Source: Nesterenkonia sandarakina (GTDB taxonomy: Bacteria > Actinomycetota > Actinomycetes > Actinomycetales > Micrococcaceae). Taken from it: a DNA stretch of 64,000 bases. Numbering within the stretch: the stretch's first letter is position 1; each line of letters opens with the position of its first letter. A model generated the notes under the pieces. The model ran no database searches, was not told the DNA's origin, and saw nothing but the letters and a program-made list of their open reading frames with translations. The position numbers and the translations under genes were made by a program. Shown here piece after piece: positions 8,528 through 16,763 of the stretch. Location of the stretch: contig NZ_JACCFQ010000001.1 in NCBI RefSeq assembly GCF_013410215.1, forward strand, positions 1,178,001 through 1,242,000, given 5' to 3'.

Positions 8528-10206
8528 CCTCGACCGCGGTGGTGACCCTGGCCGCCGTACTGATCATCGTGCTCGGGGTATCCTTCATCAGCCGCCCCCG
8601 CGGGCCCTCCACGGTGGACTTCTACCTGGCCGGCCAGCGCGTGGGCGTGATGACCAACTCCTGGGCGATCTGCGGAGACTACCTTTCGGCCGCCTCATTC
8701 CTGGGCGTGGCCGCCGCGGTCTACGTCTCGGGTCTGGATGGGGCCTGGTACGCGGTGGGTTTCGCCGCCGGCTTCGTTCCGGTGCTGCTGCTCATCGCCG
8801 CGCCGCTGCGCCGTTTCGGGGAGTTCTCGCTCGCCGACTTCCTGGGCCGGCGAATGGATTCGGACCCGGTCCGGCTGGCCTCGGTGGGGGTGGTCCAGCT
8901 TGTCATCCTCGCCTACCTCGTCCCGCAGTCGGTGGGTGGCGGGATCACCTGGGAGCTGCTGGTCGGCCAGGGCCTGCTGGGGCTCTCTCCGTACGCGACC
9001 GGGGTGCTGCTCTCCACGGCGGTGGTCGCCGTCGTCGTCGCCTTCGGTGGGATGCGCGGGACCACCTGGAACCAGGCGGTGCAGTTTCTGCTGCTCTTCG
9101 CCGCGCTGGTCTGGCTCGCCGTGGTGGTCACCGCCGATGGCTTCCGCTACGGGGAGGCGGTGCAGTCCCTGAGCGAGGCGCCGCTGGCGAACCCCACCCT
9201 CGGCGCCGACGGGCAGGAATGGGCGCTCACCGAGGAGACCAACCACATGCACCCGGGGGAGCCGGCGCTCTTCGGTGAGCCCGGCGCCCGGTACGGGCCG
9301 CTGGGCCAGGTCGCGCTGGTGGTCACCCTGGGTCTGGGCACGGCCGGGCTGCCGCATGTGATGAACCGCTACTTCACCTCACCCACCGGGAAGGCCGCCC
9401 GCACCACGACCGTCTGGGTGCTGGTGCTCATCGGTGCGTTCTACTCGATGGCGATCATGTTGGGCACCGCCGCCCGGGACATCATCCCCGAAGCGGTCAC
9501 GGGCAGGCCCTGGCTGCAGGAGCTCACCGTCAACGGGGTGCTGCATACTCCGGAGCACGCGCTGCCGGTGCTCGGCCGGATCTACGGCGAGCAGACCGGG
9601 CTGGGGCTGATCGCTGCCGCCGCACTGATCGCTGCGATGTCCACCGTGGCGGGGCTGCTGCTGGCCTCGGCGGCGACCTGGGGCCATGACGTGTATGAGC
9701 GCCACATCAACCCGCGCGCCACGCAGCGCCAGGCGGTGTGGGCCGGGCGGATCACCACCCTCCTGGGTGCCGCGCTCGCGGCGGGACTGGCCATCGCGCT
9801 GCGTCCCGAGGCGTTCGCCCCGGCCATGCCCTCGCTGGTGGCGACCATGGTGACCTGGGCCTTCGCGGTGGCTGGGTCAGCGCTGACACCGGTGCTGGTG
9901 CTGGCCATCTGGTGGCACCGCACGACCGCGGCAGGCTCCCTGGCCGGGCTGCTCACCGGGGCGGTGCTCTCGGTGTCTATGTTCATGACCGCCGGTCTGA
10001 TCACCACCGACTGGCTGCGGGAGCTGCTCGCCGCGCCGACCCTGGTGGTCGCCCCGATCACCGTGGCGGTGGTGGTGCTGGTCTCGCTGCGCACCAGGGC
10101 CCCCGACGGGGTGCAGGCGCACTGGGTGCGGATGCATGGAACAGCCGCGGACCGCCGTGCCGAGCGTATGGCCCGACTGACCCGAGGAGGCGTGGATGCG
10201 AGGTAG
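8524..10206 (+). CDS. Sodium:solute symporter (cation/acetate type)
   Basis: A 560-residue SSS-family carrier with about 13 membrane spans. Conserved elements include SWAICGDYLSAASFLGVAA near residue 48 and GTAGLPHVMNRYFTS near residue 275, both typical of ActP/MctC-like monocarboxylate carriers. The ATG at 8524 overlaps the stop of the DUF485-like gene. The 3' end overlaps the sensor kinase gene by 11 bp, which ties transport to a dedicated two-component system. This is the second SSS carrier in 5 kb and is clearly divergent from the first. The substrate is likely a small monocarboxylate (acetate, pyruvate or similar). Confidence 0.86.
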   Translation: MTSTAVVTLAAVLIIVLGVSFISRPRGPSTVDFYLAGQRVGVMTNSWAICGDYLSAASFLGVAAAVYVSGLDGAWYAVGFAAGFVPVLLLIAAPLRRFGEFSLADFLGRRMDSDPVRLASVGVVQLVILAYLVPQSVGGGITWELLVGQGLLGLSPYATGVLLSTAVVAVVVAFGGMRGTTWNQAVQFLLLFAALVWLAVVVTADGFRYGEAVQSLSEAPLANPTLGADGQEWALTEETNHMHPGEPALFGEPGARYGPLGQVALVVTLGLGTAGLPHVMNRYFTSPTGKAARTTTVWVLVLIGAFYSMAIMLGTAARDIIPEAVTGRPWLQELTVNGVLHTPEHALPVLGRIYGEQTGLGLIAAAALIAAMSTVAGLLLASAATWGHDVYERHINPRATQRQAVWAGRITTLLGAALAAGLAIALRPEAFAPAMPSLVATMVTWAFAVAGSALTPVLVLAIWWHRTTAAGSLAGLLTGAVLSVSMFMTAGLITTDWLRELLAAPTLVVAPITVAVVVLVSLRTRAPDGVQAHWVRMHGTAADRRAERMARLTRGGVDAR

Positions 10207-11521
10207 CGCGATGCTGGCGGCCGGGGTGACGCTGATCTGGGTGCTGGTCTATCTCGGCACCCAGGTCTTCGCCGACCCGGCGCTGCCGATGCTGCCCACT
10301 CTGGGGCTCGGGCTCGGGCTCACGGTGGCAGCGGTGCTGGGCTACCCCTCGGCGCTGCGCGGGGCTTCCGGTCGGCGTCGTCAGCGGCCGGTCTCGCCGC
10401 GGGAGGTCGAGGTCAGCCGCGGGGTGCGCAACCTCGCCGCCGCGGGTCGCTCGATGCCGCTGCGCGCAGGGCTCACCCCGGAGGCCGCCCGGCGCACCTG
10501 TGAGCTGCTGCGCCCGATGCTCTCCGGGGACGCGGTCTCGATCACCGACCGCGAGCAGATCCTGGCCTATGTGGGACCCGGTGCCGATCATCATCGCGAG
10601 GGTGCCCAGATGCAGACCTCTGCGGCCCCCCGCACGATCGCCAAGGGCAAGACCCAGGTGGTCCGCGACCGTGCCGGGGTGGGCTGCCGGAAGCCCGACT
10701 GCGAGGTCACCTCGGCGGTGATCGTGCCGCTGCGTGTGGGGGCCCGGGTGATCGGGACCCTCGGGGTCTACCAGGCCGAGGCCGAGATCCCGCCGCGTCA
10801 GCTGGTCGAGGACATGGCCGCGATGCTCTCTCTGCACCTGGAGCTCGCGGAGCTGGACCGGGAGAAGCAGCTCGCCACCGACGCGCGGCTCAACGCGCTG
10901 CGCGCCCAGATCAACCCGCACTTCCTGTTCAACATCCTCAACACCATCGCCTCGAAGGCTCGCACCCGGCCCGATGAGGCCCGCGAGCTGCTGCTGCGAC
11001 TCTCCGAGTTCTTCCGCTACGCGGTGCGCCAGGAGGGGCACTACGCCGAGTTCGCGCAGGAGTACTACTTCGTGCGCACCTATGTCTCGCTGGAGCAGGC
11101 GCGGTTCGGAGACCGGCTGAAGGTCCGCTACGACATCGACCCCCAGGTGCTCACCACCCGGGTGCCGGTGCTGATGATCCAGCCGCTGGTGGAGAACGCG
11201 GTCAAGCACGGCATCGCGGGCAAACCTGCGGGCGGGACCGTGCACCTGCGGGCCAGAGTGGATCCGCTGGCCCGCACCACCAGCATCCGGGTCAGCGACG
11301 ACGGCGTCGGGATGGCCTCAGAGGTGCTGGCGCAGATGGCCGACGGCGCCGGTCGTCTGGGCGGCGGCGAGGCGCCTCCGGAAGACCCGAACCACGCCGG
11401 GGTCGGGCTGCAGAACATCACCGAACGGCTGAACTCGCTCTTCGGCGACCGCTATGAGCTGGCCATCTCCACTCCGCGCACCGGAGGCACCGTGGTGGAG
11501 CTGCAGATACCGCTGCGGTGA
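10196..11521 (+). CDS. LytS-type sensor histidine kinase
   Basis: A 441-residue kinase with two N-terminal membrane spans (about residues 5-45). A GAF-like sensor region follows (about 90-200), with a Cys pair in GCRKPDCEV. The dimerisation/phosphorylation box is QINPHFLFNILNTI (about residues 238-251), and a HATPase domain has the N-box MIQPLVENAVKHGI. This is the LytS/YehU class that signals to LytTR regulators. It overlaps the symporter by 11 bp and is followed 42 bp later by its response regulator. By analogy with BtsSR and LytST systems, which sense extracellular pyruvate or related acids, it probably senses the symporter's substrate. That link is inference. Confidence 0.88.
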   Translation: MRGSAMLAAGVTLIWVLVYLGTQVFADPALPMLPTLGLGLGLTVAAVLGYPSALRGASGRRRQRPVSPREVEVSRGVRNLAAAGRSMPLRAGLTPEAARRTCELLRPMLSGDAVSITDREQILAYVGPGADHHREGAQMQTSAAPRTIAKGKTQVVRDRAGVGCRKPDCEVTSAVIVPLRVGARVIGTLGVYQAEAEIPPRQLVEDMAAMLSLHLELAELDREKQLATDARLNALRAQINPHFLFNILNTIASKARTRPDEARELLLRLSEFFRYAVRQEGHYAEFAQEYYFVRTYVSLEQARFGDRLKVRYDIDPQVLTTRVPVLMIQPLVENAVKHGIAGKPAGGTVHLRARVDPLARTTSIRVSDDGVGMASEVLAQMADGAGRLGGGEAPPEDPNHAGVGLQNITERLNSLFGDRYELAISTPRTGGTVVELQIPLR

Positions 11522-11551
11522 TCAGCATCACAGTCACCTGAATATTGGCTC

Positions 11552-11557
11552 TATACT
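11552..11557 (+). promoter_or_regulatory. -10 box of a leaderless promoter for the LytTR regulator
   Basis: TATACT ends six bases before the ATG at 11564, so transcription would start at or next to the start codon. This gives the response regulator its own leaderless transcript in addition to operon read-through. Confidence 0.55.
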
Positions 11558-11563
11558 GGGCGA

Positions 11564-12358
11564 ATGCACCCCCGGGCTCTGATCGTGGACGACGAAGCCC
11601 CTGCGCGCGAGGAGCTGCGATTCCTGCTCGAGGAGATCGGAGGTGTCCAGGTGGTCGGAGAGGCCACCAATGGCGAGGAGGCGCTGCTGCTTCTGAACTC
11701 CCTGGCCTATGACCTGGTGTTTCTGGACATCCGGATGCCGGGGCTCACCGGGCTTCAGGTCGCGCAGCAGCTGCACGCCGCCGAGGCCCCCGCCGGGTCG
11801 CGCAGGCCTCAGGTCATCTTCACCACCGCCTACCCGGATCACGCAGTGGAGGCCTTCGATCTCTCTGCGGCGGACTATCTGGTCAAGCCGTTCTCCGCCG
11901 AGCGGCTGCAGCGATCCGTGCAGCGGGCGCTCGCCGGAGCCGAAGGTGCCGCCTCCCCCTCCGCCGCGGCGACGGCGGCCCCCGCAGCGCCGGGTCCGGC
12001 TACCCCGGCCCCGCAGGGAACCCAGCAGCTGGTGCGCATCCCGGTGCAGAGAGACGGCCGGACGGTGCTGGTGGACGGGGACGCGATCGTCTACGCGGTG
12101 GCGGCGCGGGGATACGCCTCGCTGAAGCTCACCGAGGATCGGGTGCTGGTGTCCTTCTCGCTCAACGAGCTCGAACGACGGCTCCAGGGCCACTTCTTCC
12201 GCGTGCACCGCTCATATCTGGTGAATCTGCGCTACGTCCGGGAGCTGGTGCCCGACTTCCGGGGTGCTCTGGTGCTGGTGCTCAACGACCGCCAGCGCAG
12301 CCGGGTCGAGGTCTCACGCAGACACGCCCCCGAGCTTCGCAGGCGCCTCGGGGTGTGA
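11564..12358 (+). CDS. LytTR-family response regulator
   Basis: A 264-residue DNA-binding response regulator. The receiver domain (residues 1-120) has the acidic pair in LIVDDE, the phospho-acceptor Asp55 in VFLDIRMPG and the conserved VKPF lysine near residue 110. An Ala/Pro-rich linker (about 128-155) leads to a LytTR domain (about 158-262) with HFFRVHRSYLVN, the family signature. It pairs with the upstream LytS-type kinase and likely controls the adjacent symporter genes. No ribosome binding site is seen because the start appears leaderless. It ends 35 bp from a convergent gene. Confidence 0.9.
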   Translation: MHPRALIVDDEAPAREELRFLLEEIGGVQVVGEATNGEEALLLLNSLAYDLVFLDIRMPGLTGLQVAQQLHAAEAPAGSRRPQVIFTTAYPDHAVEAFDLSAADYLVKPFSAERLQRSVQRALAGAEGAASPSAAATAAPAAPGPATPAPQGTQQLVRIPVQRDGRTVLVDGDAIVYAVAARGYASLKLTEDRVLVSFSLNELERRLQGHFFRVHRSYLVNLRYVRELVPDFRGALVLVLNDRQRSRVEVSRRHAPELRRRLGV

Positions 12359-12392
12359 TCGGTGCCGGCCGACCGGAGAGGGCTGGGCCGGC

Positions 12393-13055
12393 TCAGCGCC
12401 GCGGGCGGTCTTCCGGAAGCTCCTGCGAGATCGGCCGAGTGGGCTGAGTCTTGGTGGGAGAAGCCTCCCCGGGCTGGGCGTTGGGCGTGCCACCGGGCTG
12501 CGCCGGAGCCTCCGGGGTGCGCTCGAGGCTGCGCTGGCCGCGTTCTGAGGTCGACTCCCGGCTCTGCCGCTGCTTCGTCGAAGCATCTGGCGCGGAATCC
12601 TTCTTGGCGCCAGGCTTCCCGGCCGCCGCGGGGGAGCCGGTCCGGCCGGGGGAGGTGTGAGCAGCTGCGGGCTGGCGGCCCCAGGCTTTGACGCAGCCCA
12701 GCACCACGTAGGCGATCAGCAGCGCCAGGGCGAGCAGCCCGTGCAGGATCATGGTCGCCGTCGCCCCGGCGGCGTCCTGATTGGTGAACGCGAGCACGAA
12801 CATGCCGACGCTGTGCACGATGGTCAGCTCCATCAGCCCCGGATAGGCCCTCGGGCGCCAGGCGACCAGGGCGAAGAGTCCCGCGAAGACGATCAGGCCG
12901 AAGGCGTGCCAGGCGTCGGAGAGAAACGTCTCGGTCGAGGCGAGCTGGAGCTGGGCCAAGGACCATCCGGCGAATCCGGCTGCGCCGAGGGCCGAGACGA
13001 TCAGCAGGGTGCGTCCGGTGGCTCGGCGTCGTGATGCGGTGACCTCTGCAGTCAT
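12393..13055 (-). CDS. Four-span membrane protein with long charged tail
   Basis: A 220-residue protein of unknown function. About four membrane spans occupy residues 15-130. The last 85 residues form a hydrophilic Pro/Ser/Gln/Lys-rich tail that looks disordered and is probably cytoplasmic. The ATG is preceded by GGAGGATCC, a good ribosome binding site. The body resembles small DoxX/DUF-type actinobacterial membrane proteins only in outline; I do not assign a family. It is convergent with the two-component operon. Confidence 0.65.
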   Translation of the reverse strand: MTAEVTASRRRATGRTLLIVSALGAAGFAGWSLAQLQLASTETFLSDAWHAFGLIVFAGLFALVAWRPRAYPGLMELTIVHSVGMFVLAFTNQDAAGATATMILHGLLALALLIAYVVLGCVKAWGRQPAAAHTSPGRTGSPAAAGKPGAKKDSAPDASTKQRQSRESTSERGQRSLERTPEAPAQPGGTPNAQPGEASPTKTQPTRPISQELPEDRPRR

Positions 13056-13238
13056 GATGGATCCTCCGTGTTCGGTGCCGAGCTGCGCACCGGGAGCGAT
13101 GCGAACCTGTCACCTCAGCTTAGGCGGGTCAGCATCGGCTGACCAGTGAGCAGAACAGCGCGGGCCTTCGAGGTGGGTCGCGTGGGACGAGGGGCAACCT
13201 CATGGAATGATCCTGACAGTTGCGTGGTTCACACAACA

Positions 13239-13268
13239 CGAGGGCGAAGCTGCCCTCGGACATGTCCG
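13239..13268. promoter_or_regulatory. Two overlapping palindromes upstream of the aldo-keto reductase
   Basis: CGAGGGC and GCCCTCG (13239-13245, 13252-13258) form a 7-bp inverted repeat. It overlaps the perfect 12-bp palindrome CGGACATGTCCG (13257-13268). Both end 20 bp before the start of the reductase gene, where an operator or leader hairpin would act. The cognate regulator is unknown. Confidence 0.45.
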
Positions 13269-13288
13269 CAGGATGAGAGAGGTCGCCG

Positions 13289-14119
13289 ATGGCTACTGTT
13301 CCCACAATCACACTCAACGATGGTGCTACCATCCCGCAGCTCGGCTTCGGGGTCTGGCAGGTTCCGGCGGAGGACGCCGAGAAGGTGGTCGCCGAAGCGC
13401 TGAAGGTCGGGTACCGGCATCTCGACAACGCCGCCGTCTACGGCAACGAAGAAGGCGTGGGACGGGCCATCGCAGCCTCCGGCGTTCCCCGCGAGGAGCT
13501 CTTCATCACCACCAAGGTGTGGGTCAATGACTTCAAGGCCGGAAACACCAAGCAGGCGCTGCGCACGTCACTGGAGAAGCTCGGCGTGGACTACGTGGAT
13601 CTCTACCTGATCCACTGGCCATCCCCTGCGGATGAGGCCTACCTCGACGCATGGAAGGCCATGGAAGAGATGCAGGCCGAGGGTCTGATCCGCAGCATCG
13701 GCGTCTCGAACTTCCTCCCCGAGCACCTTGACCGGGTTGTCGAGGCTGGCACCGTCGTGCCGGCGATCAACCAGGTGGAGATCCACCCGGCGCTGCAGCA
13801 GCGCGAGATCCAGGAGGCCAACGAGCGCCACGGCATCAAGACCCAGGCCTGGAGCCCGCTGGCCCAGGGCGCGGTCTTCGAGGATGAGCCGGTCAAGGCA
13901 GCCGCCGAAGCCCATGGCGTCTCCCCGGCGCAGGTGGTCATCCGCTGGCACCTGCAGCGCGGCCGGATCCTGTTCCCGAAGTCTGTGACTCCGGAACGCA
14001 TCGCGTCGAACTTCGACGTGTTCGGCTTCGAGCTCAGTGAAGAGGAGCTCTCGGCCATCGACGGGCTGGAGCGCGACGGGCGGACCGGTCCGAACCCGGG
14101 CGAGTTCAACCCCTCCTGA
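13289..14119 (+). CDS. Aldo/keto reductase (2,5-diketogluconate reductase-like)
   Basis: A 276-residue soluble NADPH-dependent reductase of the AKR5-like group. The catalytic tetrad can be read: Asp and Tyr in YRHLDNAAVYGNE, the Lys in FITTKVW, and His in LIHWPSP. The C-terminal NADPH loop is ILFPKSVTPERIASNF. It reduces aldehydes or keto-sugars; the physiological substrate is not predictable. The ATG has GAGAGG upstream. It stands alone between an operator-like palindrome and a strong terminator shared with the convergent BCCT gene. Confidence 0.88.
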   Translation: MATVPTITLNDGATIPQLGFGVWQVPAEDAEKVVAEALKVGYRHLDNAAVYGNEEGVGRAIAASGVPREELFITTKVWVNDFKAGNTKQALRTSLEKLGVDYVDLYLIHWPSPADEAYLDAWKAMEEMQAEGLIRSIGVSNFLPEHLDRVVEAGTVVPAINQVEIHPALQQREIQEANERHGIKTQAWSPLAQGAVFEDEPVKAAAEAHGVSPAQVVIRWHLQRGRILFPKSVTPERIASNFDVFGFELSEEELSAIDGLERDGRTGPNPGEFNPS

Positions 14120-14207
14120 ACCCGAACCGGCTCCCGGCAGAGCCCCGGCCGAGCAGGCCACGGTCACCCAAGCGGCCGGTAGGCGACAGCTGGTTCACCC
14201 AGAACAG

Positions 14208-14250
14208 ACGAGCGGGACCCCAGTTCATCAAGAACTGGGGTCCCGCTCGT
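14208..14250. terminator. Strong bidirectional terminator hairpin
   Basis: Perfect 19-bp arms (14208-14226 and 14232-14250) around the loop ATCAA. It separates the convergent aldo-keto reductase and BCCT genes and should end both transcripts. Confidence 0.9.
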
Positions 14251-14273
14251 TCTATGGGTCAGACCGCGCGCAA

Positions 14274-16367
14274 TCAGCGCTTCGAGTTCTCCTCCGGGGT
14301 GGTCCCCGGAGTCGACTCGGACTCGCCGTTCCCCACGGCCTCCTCGTAGATCTGCTCAGACTCCCACTGCTGACCCGTGGCGGACTCAGCGAACTCCGGG
14401 GTCTCGAACACCTGGTCGGCGATCGGGTCGTGGTACGCCACGTCCTCATCCCAGCCGATGGTGCCCGTGTCCGGGTTGACCACGGTGGAGTGGGCCGGCA
14501 CGTCCTGGATCGCGAAGACCATGTCATCAGCGGAGAACTCATCCGGGGCGTCCGCCTGCTTCGAGGCGGGCTTCTCCAGTCCGGAGAGCGTCGCCGAGGT
14601 GCTGCCGAAGAAGCCCTTCAGGGCGGCGCGCTGGCCGGTGACCATGGAGCGGAGGTTCCGGTGGACCTCCCGGGTCGAGTCTCCCTCGACGCCGTGGCGC
14701 GCTGTGTCCACCAGCGCCGTCTTGCTCGCCGTGGGACGGATCCGCACATAGCGCGGCATGGTCTGCGTCTCGTAGGTGAACATGCGGATCTGCGCGATCA
14801 CGGCGAGCACCATCACGATGGACAGCGGAGCCGCCGCGGCGATGGAGGTCACCTGCAGCACGCGCAGCGCCGCATCCGCGGCCTCGCCCCCGGCTGCCAG
14901 CAGCACGATCGCGGTGATCGCGATGAAGATGGTCCAGAACACCCGGGTGAGCTTCGGGGTGTCGGTGCGCCCGCCGTAGGAGAGCACGTCGGTGACCAGT
15001 GATCCGGAGTCTCCCGAGGTGATGAAGAAGATCGCGATCACCAGGATCGCCACCACTGCGGTGATCGAGGCCAGCGGGAGCTGCTCGAGCAGGGAGAAGG
15101 TGGCGCCGACGGTGTCGACGTTGCCGTCCTGGACCATCACGCCCTCGGTCATCTGGTAGTAGATGCCGGAGGAGCCGAAGATCGTGAACCACAGGATGCT
15201 GACCAGCGTCGGCGCCAGCAGCACGCCCATGACGAACTGGCGGATGGTGCGCCCGCGGGAGATCCGCGCGATGAACATGCCCACGAACGGGGACCAGCTC
15301 ATCCACCAGCCCCAGTAATAGATGGTCCAGTCTCCGGACCATCCGGCATCCTCGCCGCCCACGTAGTTGGCGCTGGTCTCGAACATCAGCTGCGGGAAGG
15401 CCATCAGGTACTCGCCGAGGTTCCCCACAAAGGCCTGGAGCAGGAACAGCGTGGGCCCTGCGGCGAGCACGAACAGGGCCAGGATCGCGGCCATGACCAT
15501 GTTGAAGTTCGAGAGCCACTTCAGGCCCTTGTTCACTCCCGTGATCACCGAGAAGGTGGCGATCGCCATGATGACCACGATGATCACGGTCAGCAGGACG
15601 GTGTTGGCAGGATCCTCGATCCAGCCCATGAAGCCCAGGCCGGCCGCGATCTGCTGCGTGCCGATGCCCAGGGAGGTCACGATGCCGAAGACCGTGCCCA
15701 CGATGGCGACCACGTCGATCACGTGCCCGACCCAGGATTCGATCAGCTTGCGACCGAAGATCGGTTCCAAGAGCCAGCGGACCGAGAGCGGACGTCCGCG
15801 GCGGAAGGTCATGTAGGCCAGGCCCAGCCCGACAACCACGTAGATGGCCCAGGCGTGCAAGCCCCAGTGGAAGATCGACTGGCCCATGGCGGTGCCCATG
15901 GCCGCCGAATCCCCGGCGGTCACGACCTCGCCGGCGGCGTCGGTGCCGACGGCGCCGGTGACGTCCGGGGGAGCGATGAAGTGCCACAGCGGCTCGGCCA
16001 CGCCCCAGAAGACGAGTCCGATGCCCATGCCGGCGGCGAAGAGCATGGTGAACCAGGAGCCCAGGGAGAACTCAGGCTTCTCGTCGTCGCGGCCCAGCCG
16101 GATGTTGCCCACCTTGGACAGGCCGGCCCAGAGGGCGAAGACGACGAACCCGGTGGCGATCAGGACGTACCACCAGCCGATCGTGTCCACGATGGTGGCG
16201 TTGAGCGTCTCAAAGGCATCGGCACCGTTGGCTGAGCCCCAGATGGTGGCAAAGATCAGGCCGATGACGATGATGAGCACCGCCGGGATGAATACGGGCT
16301 TGTTCAGGCCGCGCCAGGCATCGGCTGGCGACCAGTCCCGTAGTCGAGCTTCGGGTTGCGAAGCCAT
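14274..16367 (-). CDS. BCCT-family betaine/choline/carnitine transporter
   Basis: A 697-residue secondary transporter with twelve membrane spans importing quaternary amines such as glycine betaine, usually with Na+. The family signature is the Trp-rich stretch around residue 360, including YYWGWWMSWSPFVGMF followed by ARISRGRTIR. The first 30 residues are cytoplasmic, and a hydrophilic C-terminal tail of about 150 residues is unusually long. Such tails act as osmosensors in BetP-type carriers. I use the ATG at 16367 because TGAGGAGG lies seven bases upstream; the frame stays open to 16412. It suits a salt-exposed lifestyle. Confidence 0.9.
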   Translation of the reverse strand: MASQPEARLRDWSPADAWRGLNKPVFIPAVLIIVIGLIFATIWGSANGADAFETLNATIVDTIGWWYVLIATGFVVFALWAGLSKVGNIRLGRDDEKPEFSLGSWFTMLFAAGMGIGLVFWGVAEPLWHFIAPPDVTGAVGTDAAGEVVTAGDSAAMGTAMGQSIFHWGLHAWAIYVVVGLGLAYMTFRRGRPLSVRWLLEPIFGRKLIESWVGHVIDVVAIVGTVFGIVTSLGIGTQQIAAGLGFMGWIEDPANTVLLTVIIVVIMAIATFSVITGVNKGLKWLSNFNMVMAAILALFVLAAGPTLFLLQAFVGNLGEYLMAFPQLMFETSANYVGGEDAGWSGDWTIYYWGWWMSWSPFVGMFIARISRGRTIRQFVMGVLLAPTLVSILWFTIFGSSGIYYQMTEGVMVQDGNVDTVGATFSLLEQLPLASITAVVAILVIAIFFITSGDSGSLVTDVLSYGGRTDTPKLTRVFWTIFIAITAIVLLAAGGEAADAALRVLQVTSIAAAAPLSIVMVLAVIAQIRMFTYETQTMPRYVRIRPTASKTALVDTARHGVEGDSTREVHRNLRSMVTGQRAALKGFFGSTSATLSGLEKPASKQADAPDEFSADDMVFAIQDVPAHSTVVNPDTGTIGWDEDVAYHDPIADQVFETPEFAESATGQQWESEQIYEEAVGNGESESTPGTTPEENSKR

Positions 16368-16763
16368 GAAGTCCTCCTCAGTCAGGTGAGAGTGTTCTCT
16401 GGTGAAGTGCAAGGTAAGTCAGTGCGCAGTGATCTCTTTGCTCTAGACACGCAAAAGACGACGCCGACTCCGTGGTCGCTGCGGTGGGCTGGTGCGCCAT
16501 CGCATCGCGACACTGGCAGGGGCCCGCGTCGTCGTCAGAAGTGTCTCGACCCTCGAGAATCACAAGGTGTCTGTCTACTATTTACACACCCGATGGACTT
16601 ATAATGCAACTGCTGCAGCCCAGATGACGCCGCTATGGTGCCCGTTCCGAGGTCCGGGCGAGTGGCGCTGCACGGTCTGCCGGACTATTACGCCTTGGTA
16701 ACTGTTTCCCCAAGTCCCATTCTGAGGTTGGCACGGGCATGGAGCGGCATTACGGTGTATCGC
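16368..16763. other. Intergenic region between divergent BCCT and EEP genes
   Basis: About 400 bp without a credible gene. It holds an isolated TATAAT at 16600-16605 on the plus strand with only a poor -35 (TTTACA at a short 13-bp spacing). It also holds TACGGT at 16751-16756, seven bases before the EEP ATG (leaderless arrangement). No hairpin or operator stands out. Confidence 0.4.
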
